A DNA stretch of 51,383 nt from Deltaproteobacteria bacterium (GCA_016209145.1 JACQWT010000122.1:1-51383); one strand, 5' to 3'; counted from the first letter of the stretch, positions 8,949 through 18,350 are shown. Notes: generated from the letters alone by a model not told the origin. Numbers and translations: made by a program.

Positions 8949-9048
8949 GCTGGGCCCTGCCGACCGGCCGGTGTCCGGATCGGGACGCCAGCCGCAATCG
9001 GCACCGCCTATCTTGCTACACAAGCCCTGCCCGCGGCCAGCAGTGCCG

Positions 9049-9193
9049 GTAAGCGTTCACGCATTCTCCCAGCCGGCTCGTCAGGCGGGGCTGCGCGCAT
9101 GAGCGCGCCCGGAGGCCCGGCCCGGAGCGTACTCCTGTACGTGAGGAGCCGGGCCGAGGACGTAAGTCCGTCCCTTCGGGACGGGGTTGGGGT
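9049..9193 (-). mobile_element. IS66-like MITE, copy 1 (one end lost)
   Basis: It begins at 9049 with the terminal repeat GTAAGCGTTCACGCATT. The arm with CCGGCTCGTCAGGCGG, the GCGTACTCCTGTACG segment and the CCGTCCCTTCGGGACGG hairpin follow, all shared with the copies at 28449, 41923 and 50615. Similarity stops at about 9193, so the far end is deleted. The strand is given relative to copy 2. It occupies most of the divergent promoter region between the kinase and the radical SAM gene. Confidence 0.8.
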
Positions 9194-9247
9194 GCGCACG
9201 CCGGGACAAGCACCTATCATGGCTGGGCCTTCCCCGGAGTCCCCCCT

Positions 9248-10558
9248 ATGACCGGCCAGCCAGCCTTTCCGCTGCGGGCGCTCACGCTCACCTTGACGGA
9301 GCGCTGCAACCTGCACTGTCGCTACTGCTACGTGCCCGTGGACCGGGGCCGCGAGATGCGGCGGGAGGTGGCCGATGCGGCCGTGGACCTGCTGCTCCGT
9401 CAAGCGCAGGGCGACAAGGTATCCTTGTTCTTCTTCGGCGGCGAGCCGTTCCTTGCCCTGAGCCTGATGCAGCGTGCGGCCGAGCGCGCGCGCGCGGGCG
9501 CGCCGTCCGGGCTGGAGGTGGAAATCGGGGCCACGACCAACGGCACGCTGCTGGGCCCGGACGAGCTCGCCCTGTGCCGCAGGGCGGCCATGCGGCTCGC
9601 GCTGAGCATCGACGGCGACGGCGGCCCGGCCGAGCGCCTTTCCCGGGCCGGAGAGGACTCGACGCCGCGCGTGCTGGATCGGCTTCCCGGCATTCTGGCG
9701 CTGGAGCCGCACGGCCGCGTCACGGCGCGGATGACCGTCACCCCGACCAACGTGAGCCAGCTTGCCGCGAGCGTGCGCGCGCTCTCGGATCTCGGCCTGC
9801 GGCGCATCGTGTACCTGCCCGCCTTCGAGCTTCCCTGGGACGAGGAGGCGCTCGGCCTCTGGCACAGGGAGCACCGGCGTATCGCCACCTGGCGGCGAGG
9901 CGCCGCAGCCGCCGGCAAGCAGCCGGCCGCGCTGCCGGCCTGGCGCGGCATCGAGGCGCGCCTGTTGCGCGGCGCGGTGCGCCGCCCCTGCGGGGCGGGG
10001 ACGCGGCTCGCCGCCGTGGCGCCGGACGGGGCGCTGTACCCGTGCTACCGCTTCGTCTTCGCCGCGGACGCGGAAGGCTACCGGCTCGGCGACGTGCACG
10101 CGGGCTTTGGCAACCACGGGACGATCGAGCTCATGCGGGCGGTCGTGCCGGGCCGGCTCCGGCCCGAGCATGGGGACTGTGCGCGAGCGCTGCGCGCCTC
10201 ACGCGTCGCCCGCTCGGTCTGGGCGGGGGCGGCCGTGCTCGCTGCCGCCGCCGCCCCGGTGGCCGCGAGCTCCTGCTCCTCCGAGGTGCAGGAGTACTCC
10301 CCCGGAGCAGGCGTGTGCCCGGCACAGACCGACGGCGGCTCGGACGCCGACGCCGATGCGCCCGAGGGTGGCGTCTGCCCGGTTGAGGACGACGCCGGCG
10401 ACGACGGGGCCGATGCGGCTGACGACGGACCAGTGGGCGGCGTCTGCCCGGTCCAGGTCGATGCCAGCGATGACGCCGCCGACGATGGACCCCAAGGGGG
10501 TCTGTGCCCGATGCAGATCGACGCGAGCGACGACGGCGGGCAGGGCGGGCTCTGCTAG
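9248..10558 (+). CDS. Radical SAM enzyme with incomplete SPASM domain fused to GG(V/L)C repeats
   Basis: A 436-residue protein. The radical SAM cluster motif is CNLHCRYC (Cys20, Cys24, Cys27), followed by FFFGGEPF, TTNGT and SIDG, as in peptide-modifying (SPASM-type) enzymes. A SPASM start is seen as CGAGTRLAAVAPDGALYPC (Cys248, Cys266) and LGDVHAGF, but the usual downstream Cys cluster is missing; only Cys311 follows. The chain then runs into a hydrophobic Ala-rich segment (about 323-340), SSCSSE, and an acidic tail with five GG(V/L)C or GAGVC units (Cys357, 377, 400, 420, 436). The tail looks like a secreted or RiPP-type precursor, so this may be a maturase-substrate fusion, or two genes joined by a deletion. 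It converges on the methyltransferase, with 2 bp between them. Confidence 0.8.
   Translation: MTGQPAFPLRALTLTLTERCNLHCRYCYVPVDRGREMRREVADAAVDLLLRQAQGDKVSLFFFGGEPFLALSLMQRAAERARAGAPSGLEVEIGATTNGTLLGPDELALCRRAAMRLALSIDGDGGPAERLSRAGEDSTPRVLDRLPGILALEPHGRVTARMTVTPTNVSQLAASVRALSDLGLRRIVYLPAFELPWDEEALGLWHREHRRIATWRRGAAAAGKQPAALPAWRGIEARLLRGAVRRPCGAGTRLAAVAPDGALYPCYRFVFAADAEGYRLGDVHAGFGNHGTIELMRAVVPGRLRPEHGDCARALRASRVARSVWAGAAVLAAAAAPVAASSCSSEVQEYSPGAGVCPAQTDGGSDADADAPEGGVCPVEDDAGDDGADAADDGPVGGVCPVQVDASDDAADDGPQGGLCPMQIDASDDGGQGGLC
10307..10555 (+). repeat. Five GG(V/L)CP repeats in the C-terminus of the radical SAM protein
   Basis: Units read GAGVCPAQTD, GGVCPVEDD, GGVCPVQVDASDD, GGLCPMQIDASDD and a terminal GGLC. 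They are spaced 16-23 residues apart by Asp/Ala-rich linkers with the shared phrase ADDGP. Each unit keeps the Gly-Gly before Cys, and all but the last keep Pro after it. The regularity suggests repeated substrate or attachment sites rather than a folded enzyme domain. Confidence 0.85.
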
Positions 10559-10560
10559 CG

Positions 10561-11316
10561 CTACTTCCGCCGCGCCACCCAGACTTGGCAGCGCGAGCGG
10601 TTCCACGCGAACTTCTCGCCGCGTAGCCCCCCGTGGAGCTGCTCCACCGCGAAGCCCGCGCTTTCCAGCAGGCGCGCCGTCTCGTGCGGCGCGTACAGGC
10701 GCACGCTGCTCGGCGGAAGCTCTTCGCGCCGGCCGTCGCGGTGAAAGATCGTTCGCTCGGCCGCAAGGCGCGCCGCGAGCGGATCGTAGCGGGAGATCTC
10801 CCTTGTCACGCCCGCCGCGACCTCGCGCCACGTTTCGCCCACCGGGCGCGCCAGCCGGGCGAGCGGGTTGCCGATGTCGAGCACGAGAGCGCCCCCCGGC
10901 GCGAGCACCTCGCGCACGGCGCGCAAGACGGCGGCGTTGCCCTCGTCGTCGAAGTAGCCGAGCACGGTGTAGAGGCAGACGCAGGCGTCGAAGGGCCCCA
11001 GGCCGGCGAGGTCGCGCATGTCGCGTCGGACGAGATCGAGCGCCGCGCCGTGCTGGCGGGCGAGCCCCTGCGCGCGCGCGAGGAGCGCCGGCGAGAGATC
11101 CACGCCGGTGACGTGGTGGCCGAGCAGCGCCAGCGCCACGGCGTGGCGGCCTGTGCCGCAGCCGAGATCGAGCAGGCGCGCCTGTCGCGGCAGCGCGAGC
11201 GCCCGGTCCACCAGGTCGGCCTCCTCGGTGTGCAGGAGCGGCGTGCCAAGCTCGTAGAAAGCGAGGTAGCGCCCGTCGAACAGCTCCTCGTACCAGTGGG
11301 CCAAGGCGGGGCTCAC
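10561..11316 (-). CDS. Class I SAM-dependent methyltransferase
   Basis: A 251-residue methyltransferase with motif I LLDLGCGTGRHAVAL, an acidic residue after the second strand (VTGVDLSP), RRDMRDL and a post-motif LAPGGALVLDIGNP. The start is a GTG at 11316 that overlaps the stop of the substrate-binding lipoprotein (GTGA), indicating translational coupling. Upstream in-frame sequence is antisense-like and was left out. It probably methylates a small molecule or protein in the cytosol; the target is unknown. The C-terminal region (SSVRLYAPHETARLLESAGFAVE) is common in this subgroup. The adjoining radical SAM enzyme is on the opposite strand and not obviously a partner. Confidence 0.87.
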   Translation of the reverse strand: MSPALAHWYEELFDGRYLAFYELGTPLLHTEEADLVDRALALPRQARLLDLGCGTGRHAVALALLGHHVTGVDLSPALLARAQGLARQHGAALDLVRRDMRDLAGLGPFDACVCLYTVLGYFDDEGNAAVLRAVREVLAPGGALVLDIGNPLARLARPVGETWREVAAGVTREISRYDPLAARLAAERTIFHRDGRREELPPSSVRLYAPHETARLLESAGFAVEQLHGGLRGEKFAWNRSRCQVWVARRK

Positions 11317-13130
11317 TTCGGGTTGATGGTCTTTGTGACCTCGAACCCGCTCAAGTCGTCCTTGACGCGCCAGATCTCGATGGGGCCCGGGGCCTCGCCC
11401 GTGGCCGGGTCGAAGTCGAGCGGGCCGGAGCACCCCTGGATGTTGATCTCCTTGGGGTCGGGCCCGGTCAGCCCCTTCTTGGCTGTCGACCAGCCCGTGC
11501 GCCCGACGTCGACATCCTGGCCCTTGCTCAGCCGCGACATGCCCTCGGCCACGTTGCGGCCGTCGAAGCTGTTGCCGAACTGCGAAGCGTAGAGCACGCC
11601 GTAGGAAATCACGTAGCCCGCGTCGTAGCTGTGCGCGAGAAAGGAGTAGTCCTTTGCGGAGATCTTGAAGTCCTTCTTCAGGGCCGTGTCGAACTGGTCG
11701 AAGGGGACGTAGCGGGCGTCCTTGGGGTCCAAGGGAGGCCCTGCCGGCGCCGTCCCGATCGCGCCGCGGATCATGTCCTTGACGGCATCGGGCAGCTTGG
11801 GATCGAGCAGCTTGGAGGCATCCTTCGAGCCGTCGGAGAAGAACAACGGCTTGGCGGCGAGAGAAGTGCCCGCCATCTCCGTGAGGATCGAGACCGTGTC
11901 AGAGGCCAGCACCGCGATGATCAGCACCGCATCGAAGGGTCCCTTCTCGTGCTTCTCGACCTGCTCGGCCAGGCTCTTGCGATCGGTCTTCTCATCGAAC
12001 GGGAAGGTAGTCGTCTTGTCGGGTCCGTAGCTCTCCTGGAACACCTTGGCGAGCCCCTGGCCATAGGCGTCCTGGATGAAGAGCACGGCCACCTTGCTGA
12101 TCTTCTCCTGCAAGCCGATGACGTCCTTGGCCAGCACTTCGCCCTGGAGCTCGTCGCTGGGGGCGGTGCGCCAGAACAGGCCGTGCTTGTCGCCCGCGCC
12201 GTCCAGTCGATCGGGCTCGTCCGTCAAAGCGGGGCTCGTGGCCGAGGGCGAGACGATCACGGTCGGATAGCGCTGCTTCAGGGTGTACGGAATGAGGACG
12301 AGCGCGTCGCTGGAGGTAAGAGGGCCAACCAGGGCCGGAACGCCGAGCGTCCCCGAAAGGTAGTCGAGCGCGTGCTGGTTCAGCCTCTCGCGCTCTGTCC
12401 CTTCGGCCTTGTTGCCGGCGCCGCCGTTGTCGCACAGGACCAGGGCGAGCTTGCGGCCGTCGATGGCGCCGCCGCTCGCGTTGATCTCGCGGATCGCCAG
12501 CCGCGCCGCCTTGGTCTGCGCCTGGTCGAACTCCTCGTCGAGCGAGAAGATGCCACCCAGCACGAGCGGGGCATCGGGGCCCGAGAGCGGCTCGGAGCTG
12601 AGGTCTTCGGGCTCGGTCACGGGGCAGCTCGGATCGGCGGGGAAGGCGGCGGTGCACACGCCGGCGATGCACGCGCCCGAGCCCACGCCGCGCCGGCAGT
12701 CGTGGCCCGTCTGGCACGCCTGCGGCTCGGTGCAGTAGCCGTCGTCGCAGGCGCTGCCCAGGCCGAAAGCCGCCGCGCACTGCGCGTCGCTCTGGCACTC
12801 GTCCACGGCGATGTTGCCGAGCAGGCAGCCCGTGGACGCAGCGCTGGCCGCGACTAGCGCTAGTGCCGGAGTCTTCGACGGCAGTAGTGCTAGGGCGGTC
12901 GCGAAGCGGACGCCCGCGGGGGTGAATCGCCTCGCGCAGCGAGGCGAGAGGGGGCGCGCGGCGCCCCCTGGGGACAAAACTAGCGCTACTGCCCGCCGCG
13001 CAGCGGCGAGCGCGCAGCGCGGGAACGAAGTTCCCGGCAGTAGTGCCAGTGCCGCGCGGCACAAGCTCGGCCAAGTCTGCGGCAGTGGTGCTAGCTCGAA
13101 CATCGCTGGGCCAACGACCGCCATGAGCAT
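11313..13130 (-). CDS. Periplasmic substrate-binding lipoprotein (Leu/Ile/Val type), repeat-filled N-terminus
   Basis: The body (about residues 165-605) is a type 1 periplasmic-binding-protein fold of the branched-chain amino acid receptor kind: LGGIFSLDEEF, AARLAIREINASGG, VGPLTSSDALVLIPY, then a receptor-like lobe to GPIEIWRVK. It is preceded by a Cys-rich region (DECQSDAQCAAAFGLGSACDDGYC) found in polyangial lipoproteins. The presumed lipobox Cys in AASTGC sits about 100 residues in, far too late for a signal peptide, because roughly 80 residues before it are encoded by palindromic repeats read in frame. The start at 13130 is therefore uncertain. No permease genes adjoin, so it may sense or bind rather than feed a local ABC transporter. 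Confidence 0.8.
   Translation of the reverse strand: MLMAVVGPAMFELAPLPQTWPSLCRAALALLPGTSFPRCALAAARRAVALVLSPGGAARPLSPRCARRFTPAGVRFATALALLPSKTPALALVAASAASTGCLLGNIAVDECQSDAQCAAAFGLGSACDDGYCTEPQACQTGHDCRRGVGSGACIAGVCTAAFPADPSCPVTEPEDLSSEPLSGPDAPLVLGGIFSLDEEFDQAQTKAARLAIREINASGGAIDGRKLALVLCDNGGAGNKAEGTERERLNQHALDYLSGTLGVPALVGPLTSSDALVLIPYTLKQRYPTVIVSPSATSPALTDEPDRLDGAGDKHGLFWRTAPSDELQGEVLAKDVIGLQEKISKVAVLFIQDAYGQGLAKVFQESYGPDKTTTFPFDEKTDRKSLAEQVEKHEKGPFDAVLIIAVLASDTVSILTEMAGTSLAAKPLFFSDGSKDASKLLDPKLPDAVKDMIRGAIGTAPAGPPLDPKDARYVPFDQFDTALKKDFKISAKDYSFLAHSYDAGYVISYGVLYASQFGNSFDGRNVAEGMSRLSKGQDVDVGRTGWSTAKKGLTGPDPKEINIQGCSGPLDFDPATGEAPGPIEIWRVKDDLSGFEVTKTINPK
12854..12893. repeat. Short palindromic element, 40 bp
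   Basis: Arms CTAGCGCTAGTGCC and GGCAGTAGTGCTAG (14 bp) enclose a 12-bp loop. It has the same arms as the 70-bp elements but lacks their three inner hairpins. It lies in frame in the N-terminal coding part of the substrate-binding lipoprotein, where the arms encode LALLP and PALAL. Confidence 0.75.
12980..13049. repeat. 70-bp palindromic element, copy A
   Basis: Arms CTAGCGCTACTGCC and GGCAGTAGTGCCAG bound three inner hairpins: CGCCGCGCAGCGGCG, GCGCGCAGCGC and GGGAACGAAGTTCCC. It matches the element at 35896-35965 in opposite orientation over its whole length. A further degenerate arm, GGCAGTGGTGCTAG, at 13081-13094 shows that several units are stacked here. It is read in frame as part of the lipoprotein gene. 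Confidence 0.85.
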
Positions 13131-13486
13131 ATACCATGCGCGGGCTGCGTCTGCGGCTCAAGGGTGAAACCAATACGCCTGCGCGAACGGAGCGGGCAGA
13201 CGCGACCGGCACCGCCCCGCGGCCGTTCCGCGCTGTAGCCCTAGGCGAGCCGTCCGCGGCGAGAATTCCACGCTGGCGCCCCGCGGCCGTTCCGCGCTGT
13301 AGCCCTAGGCGAGCCGTCCGCGGCGAGAATTCCACGCTGGGGCTTCGCCCCAGACCCCCCCAACCCCGTTCGCCCTGACCGGCAAGTCCTTGCCGGAACC
13401 GCATACTCCACCACGCCCAGTATAGCACTCGGCGCACGAGCGCGAGTACGATAGCGGGGCCTCTCTCGCGAGGTTCCGTCCGGCCC
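13131..13486. other. Intergenic region made largely of repeats and hairpins
   Basis: No gene is supported in these 356 bp. They hold a two-copy tandem repeat (13213-13340), a perfect hairpin CTGGGGCTTCGCCCCAG (13337-13353) and a second hairpin CCGGCAAGTCCTTGCCGG (13379-13396). It separates the divergent lipoprotein and TPR genes, so their promoters must lie within or beside these repeats. No convincing -35/-10 pair was found. Confidence 0.6.
13213..13340. repeat. Tandem duplication, 2 x 64 bp
   Basis: Two adjacent 64-bp units, 13213-13276 and 13277-13340, each run from CGCCCCGCGGCC to ATTCCACGCTGG and appear identical by eye. Identity this high implies a recent duplication or an assembly artefact. 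Confidence 0.85.
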
Positions 13487-14563
13487 ATGCCGATGCACCG
13501 TCCCAGGGTCCCTCCCGGCTTCGGCCGCCGTTCGCCGGCTGGCCAGGTCGGGGGGCTCCTCGCCCTCACGGCGCTCCTGTGCGCGCCGGGCGCGCGCGCC
13601 GCCGACGCCGCGGCCGCAGACGTGTTGTTCCAGGCGGCCAAGAACTTGGCCGCCGAGGGCAAGTACGACCTGGCCTGCCCCAAGTTCGAGGCGAGCTTCG
13701 AGCAAGACGAGCAGCTCGGCACGCTCCTGAACGTGGCCGACTGCTACGAGCACCTCGGCAAGCTCGCCCTGGGCTGGACGCGCTGGAACCGGGCCCTGGA
13801 CTGGGCCCGAGCCGCCGGCGACGAGCGGTTGGGGTACATCGAGAAGCGACGGGCGGAGCTCGATCGGCGGCTGCCGCGTCTTGCCGTGGTCGTGACGAAG
13901 CCGGTGCCTGCGCTGCAAGTCTGGCGCGACGAGGTCAAACTCGATCCCGAGATGTACGGGCTCGCTATCCCGGTCGATCCGGGCGCCCACCGCGTCGTCG
14001 TCAAACGCGGCGCGCAAGTGCTCACCGAGCGCACGGCCTCGGTTCTCGAGGCGCAGGCGGCCAAGATCGAGCTCGATCTCGGGCAGATCGAGGCCAAAGC
14101 GCCGCCCCCGCCCGTGGATCCCTGGGCCGGCCCCTCCGAGGACGCCGCTACCGCGCCGCGCCCGGAGCCGGCACCGGCCGGGCCCGGCGAGAGCGCGCGT
14201 GGCGCGACGCAACGGACCATCGGCTGGATCGTGGCCGGCGCGGGCGGCGCGGCCGTGCTGACCGCGGGCGGCCTCGAGATTGCCGCCCTGGTCAAGAAGG
14301 GGCAGGCCGATCGCGCCGACGCGTGCGTGGGCAAGCTCTGCGCGCCACAGGGGATGGCGGCGGCCGACAGCGCCCGGACCTATGCGGAGGTCGGCCAGTG
14401 GGTAGGCGTGGCCGGGCTCGGAGCTCTCGCGGTTGGCGTGACGATCCTCCTGACCGCTCCGTCGCCGGCGCCGCCGCCGGCCGCTTCCGTCGCCGGCGCA
14501 CTGCGGCTCGGGCCGTGGGCCGGACCGGGGGCGGCGGGCCTGTGGATCGAGGGCCCGCTGTGA
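13487..14563 (+). CDS. Exported TPR protein of polyangial type
   Basis: A 358-residue protein with a signal peptide (hydrophobic GGLLALTALLCAPGARA at about 22-38). A TPR-like helical segment follows (AADVLFQAAKNLAAEGKYDLACPKFEASFEQDEQLGTLLNVADCYEHLGK), then a PEGA-like beta segment (about 135-195: ALQVWRDEVKLDPEMYGLAIPVDPGAHRVVV). A Pro/Ala linker and two hydrophobic helices close the chain. This domain order is common in Polyangiales and is usually of unknown function in the envelope. The stop overlaps the next start (GTGA), so it is coupled to the small Cys-rich lipoprotein. Confidence 0.82.
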   Translation: MPMHRPRVPPGFGRRSPAGQVGGLLALTALLCAPGARAADAAAADVLFQAAKNLAAEGKYDLACPKFEASFEQDEQLGTLLNVADCYEHLGKLALGWTRWNRALDWARAAGDERLGYIEKRRAELDRRLPRLAVVVTKPVPALQVWRDEVKLDPEMYGLAIPVDPGAHRVVVKRGAQVLTERTASVLEAQAAKIELDLGQIEAKAPPPPVDPWAGPSEDAATAPRPEPAPAGPGESARGATQRTIGWIVAGAGGAAVLTAGGLEIAALVKKGQADRADACVGKLCAPQGMAAADSARTYAEVGQWVGVAGLGALAVGVTILLTAPSPAPPPAASVAGALRLGPWAGPGAAGLWIEGPL

Positions 14564-14955
14564 CGCTGGCGCGACCGGCGGCCGTGGCCGGGCGCCTCGC
14601 GCTGTTGGCCGCGGCCGCGACCGTGGCCACGTGCACCGGCGTGCTCGGGCTCGACGACTACCGCGACGCCGTTGCCGAGCTGTGCCAGTGCGACACGAAG
14701 CTGTCCTTCCTGGGGCAGGACTGTGCGCGCCGGCTCGGCGAGCGACTGGCCAGCGCCACGGCCGAGACGCGCGCGGCCTGGCTCGCCTACTACGCCGGCA
14801 ACTGCGCCGGAAGCTGCGAGCGGGCCCTGGGCTGCTACGCGCAGCCCGGCACCTGCGCGCGCGGCGGGTGCGCGCTGGCGATGGAGTGCTGCGGCTACGG
14901 TGAGGGCGCGCTCTGCGTCCAGGACAAGTGCACGGACGGGGGCGACGGGGGCTGA
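14560..14955 (+). CDS. Small Cys-rich lipoprotein, paralogue of the next gene's N-terminus
   Basis: A 131-residue protein starting at a GTG that overlaps the preceding stop. The N-terminus is hydrophobic, with a likely lipidation site at VATC. The mature part (LDDYRDAVAELCQC ... RRLGERLASATAETRAAWLAYYAGNCAGSCERALGC ... CALAMECCGYGE) carries regularly spaced cysteines. It aligns by eye with the first 125 residues of the next protein: YR.A...LC, AP.E.R..WL, C...C, CCG. A structural or binding role at the cell surface is inferred. It ends in DGGDGG. Confidence 0.75.
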   Translation: MTLARPAAVAGRLALLAAAATVATCTGVLGLDDYRDAVAELCQCDTKLSFLGQDCARRLGERLASATAETRAAWLAYYAGNCAGSCERALGCYAQPGTCARGGCALAMECCGYGEGALCVQDKCTDGGDGG

Positions 14956-15024
14956 GTGGCGCCCGCGCCAGGCGTTGCCCCGGCTGGCTCGCCCCGGGAT
15001 CGGGTGGTACGCTTAGGTGCTGCC

Positions 15025-16398
15025 ATGGATCGTCACCGCCCGTCCCGCCCGCGCTCGCTGCGCCGCCACGCCGCCGTGCTCGCCACCCTGGGCCTGCTCG
15101 CGGCCCCCGGCCTGACGTGCGTCGATCTGCTGGAGCTCGAGGGCTACCGCGCCGCCGCCCAGCAGCTCTGCGCCCTGCTCGACCGCTGCTACGGGCAGGA
15201 CTACTACCCGAGCTGCGGCGAGCAGGTGACGGCCCGGCTCGAGGCCGCCCCGGCCGAGGCGCGCTCCTCCTGGCTCACACACTTCGCCGACTACGATTGT
15301 CTGGGCAACTGCACCAGCGCCACCCTTTGTCTGGACGTGCCGCCGCTGTGCCTCGACGTGGCGGCGGGCTGTGGCCGCGACCTCGACTGCTGCGGCTTCA
15401 GCCGCGGCACGGGCCGGTGCTCGGTCGCGGGCCCCTGCTGCTGCCTGCCCGACGGCAACGCGTGCAGCGGGAACGCCCAGTGCTGCAATGACAACTGCCA
15501 GGCCGGCCTGTGCGGCGGTGTCGCGTGCAAGCAGGCAGGTAAACCGTGCGCCAACGGCTTCGAGTGCTGCTCCGGGATCTGCGACCAGGCGAGCGGCCAG
15601 TGCACGGACATCGCCTGCCTGCCGGACGGCGCCAACTGCAGCGAGAACCACGACTGCTGCAGCGGGAGCTGCCCGATCGACGGACAGGGCGCGGGCACCT
15701 GCACGGCGAACGCCTGCCTGGCCGACGACGAGGCCTGCGCGGAAGCGAACGAGTGCTGCGGCCTCTACTGCCTGGAGACGGGCGGGCCGGCGAAGATCTG
15801 CAGCTCCGGGGCCTGCTTGCCCGACGACGCGATCTGCACGCCGGGTGACGACGCGGCATGTTGCAGCGCCTACTGCGATCCAAGTTACGGCCGTTGTGGC
15901 GCCTCGGTGGCGTGCGCCCAGATCGGAGAGCCCTGCCAGCTCGGCTCGGAGTGCTGCTCGCAGCTCTGCACGGACGGAGCCTGCCTCTGCCAGCCCGGCG
16001 GCGGGCCGTGCCAGAACCACGGGGACTGCTGCAGCAAGTCGTGCAACTCCGGCAAGTGTGCCGGCGACAGCACCTGCAAGGTTGGTGGGGAGAAATGCAA
16101 CAGCGGCGACGACTGCTGCTCGCAGCAGTGCAGCGGCGGCACGTGCTGCGCGGTGGTGGACTGCAACGCGCACAACGCCTGCCAGTGCGGCGGGCCCCTG
16201 GGCGCGCAGTGCGCGCAGGCCGCCCCCGGCTTCGTGGCAGAGGAGATCCAGGGGACCTGCGTCAAGGACGTGTGCGCTGCGCTGCCGTCCTGCTGCTGCA
16301 CCAAGTGGGACAAGCAGTGCGTGGCCAAGGCCGAGGAGATCTGCAAGGCCCCGTGCCTCAACGGCGGCCAGTACAACAACCAGGCATGCGGAAGCTGA
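15025..16398 (+). CDS. Secreted Cys-rich protein with eight cystine-knot-like repeats
   Basis: A 457-residue protein. The signal segment (about 17-31) ends at a likely lipidation Cys32 (LTC). Residues 33-125 share the domain of the preceding gene. Residues 140-374 hold eight repeats of the form C-x6-C-x5-7-CC-x3-C-xn-C, the C-C-CC-C-C framework of inhibitor cystine knots. The C-terminal part (about 375-457) has another Cys pattern (CQCGG..CAQ, SCCCTKWDKQC, APCLNGGQYNN). No catalytic motif is present. I start at the ATG at 15025 rather than the GTG at 14956 because the signal peptide then has a normal length. The gap to the preceding stop is 69 bp. A binding, toxin-like or protease-resistant surface role is possible but unproven. 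Confidence 0.82.
   Translation: MDRHRPSRPRSLRRHAAVLATLGLLAAPGLTCVDLLELEGYRAAAQQLCALLDRCYGQDYYPSCGEQVTARLEAAPAEARSSWLTHFADYDCLGNCTSATLCLDVPPLCLDVAAGCGRDLDCCGFSRGTGRCSVAGPCCCLPDGNACSGNAQCCNDNCQAGLCGGVACKQAGKPCANGFECCSGICDQASGQCTDIACLPDGANCSENHDCCSGSCPIDGQGAGTCTANACLADDEACAEANECCGLYCLETGGPAKICSSGACLPDDAICTPGDDAACCSAYCDPSYGRCGASVACAQIGEPCQLGSECCSQLCTDGACLCQPGGGPCQNHGDCCSKSCNSGKCAGDSTCKVGGEKCNSGDDCCSQQCSGGTCCAVVDCNAHNACQCGGPLGAQCAQAAPGFVAEEIQGTCVKDVCAALPSCCCTKWDKQCVAKAEEICKAPCLNGGQYNNQACGS
15442..16146 (+). repeat. Eight tandem C-C-CC-C-C (knottin-like) units
   Basis: Unit starts read CLPDGNAC, CKQAGKPC, CLPDGANC, CLADDEAC, CLPDDAIC, CAQIGEPC, CQPGGGPC and CKVGGEKC. Each is followed by CC and two more cysteines. 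The last three units are the most compact (about 24 residues). Spacing matches framework VI/VII of conotoxins and other knottins; the disulfide pairing is inferred. Confidence 0.8.
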
Positions 16399-16410
16399 GT
16401 CGCCCGCGCC

Positions 16411-18159
<1,749 letters not shown>

Positions 18160-18203
18160 CGCTCGTCCTCCCGCAGACATGCCGGCGGCCGCAGGCCGCG
18201 CCG

Positions 18204-18350
18204 TCAAGGACAGCCTGCCACGGCCACCGGATCGGAGGCTACGTCGATCGCGCCGCCGCGCAAGCTGTCGTCGAGCGTGCCGACGATCACCACGGAGCCG
18301 GCCTCGCACAGCTCGGCATGGAGCTCCGTCTTCTCCTCCTGGGACGCACT
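18204..18350 (-). pseudogene. C-terminal fragment of an unidentified gene upstream of the mutase
   Basis: On the minus strand a protein-like stretch, [20 protein letters not shown] followed by [20 protein letters not shown] and AGCP, ends at a TGA 44 bp before the mutase start. Further upstream the frame turns into Arg/Ala/Gly-rich sequence opposite the helicase, so the 5' part seems lost at a junction near 18350. I do not recognise the family. It could instead be a fortuitous frame; the regular hydrophobic pattern favours a real remnant. Confidence 0.4.

Noticed and set aside
9160-9190. TTCG hairpins of the MITEs as Rho-independent terminators
   Set aside because: No T-tract follows any of the stems, and the hairpins belong to a mobile repeat whose copies sit in unrelated contexts. 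A termination effect remains possible but is not supported.
12850-13340. CRISPR array
   Set aside because: The repeats are palindromic or tandem without regular unique spacers, and no cas gene is nearby.
15442-16146. Cys repeats as zinc fingers or metallothionein
   Set aside because: The CC pair with C-C-CC-C-C spacing and the export signal fit disulfide-bonded knottin-like units better than intracellular metal sites.
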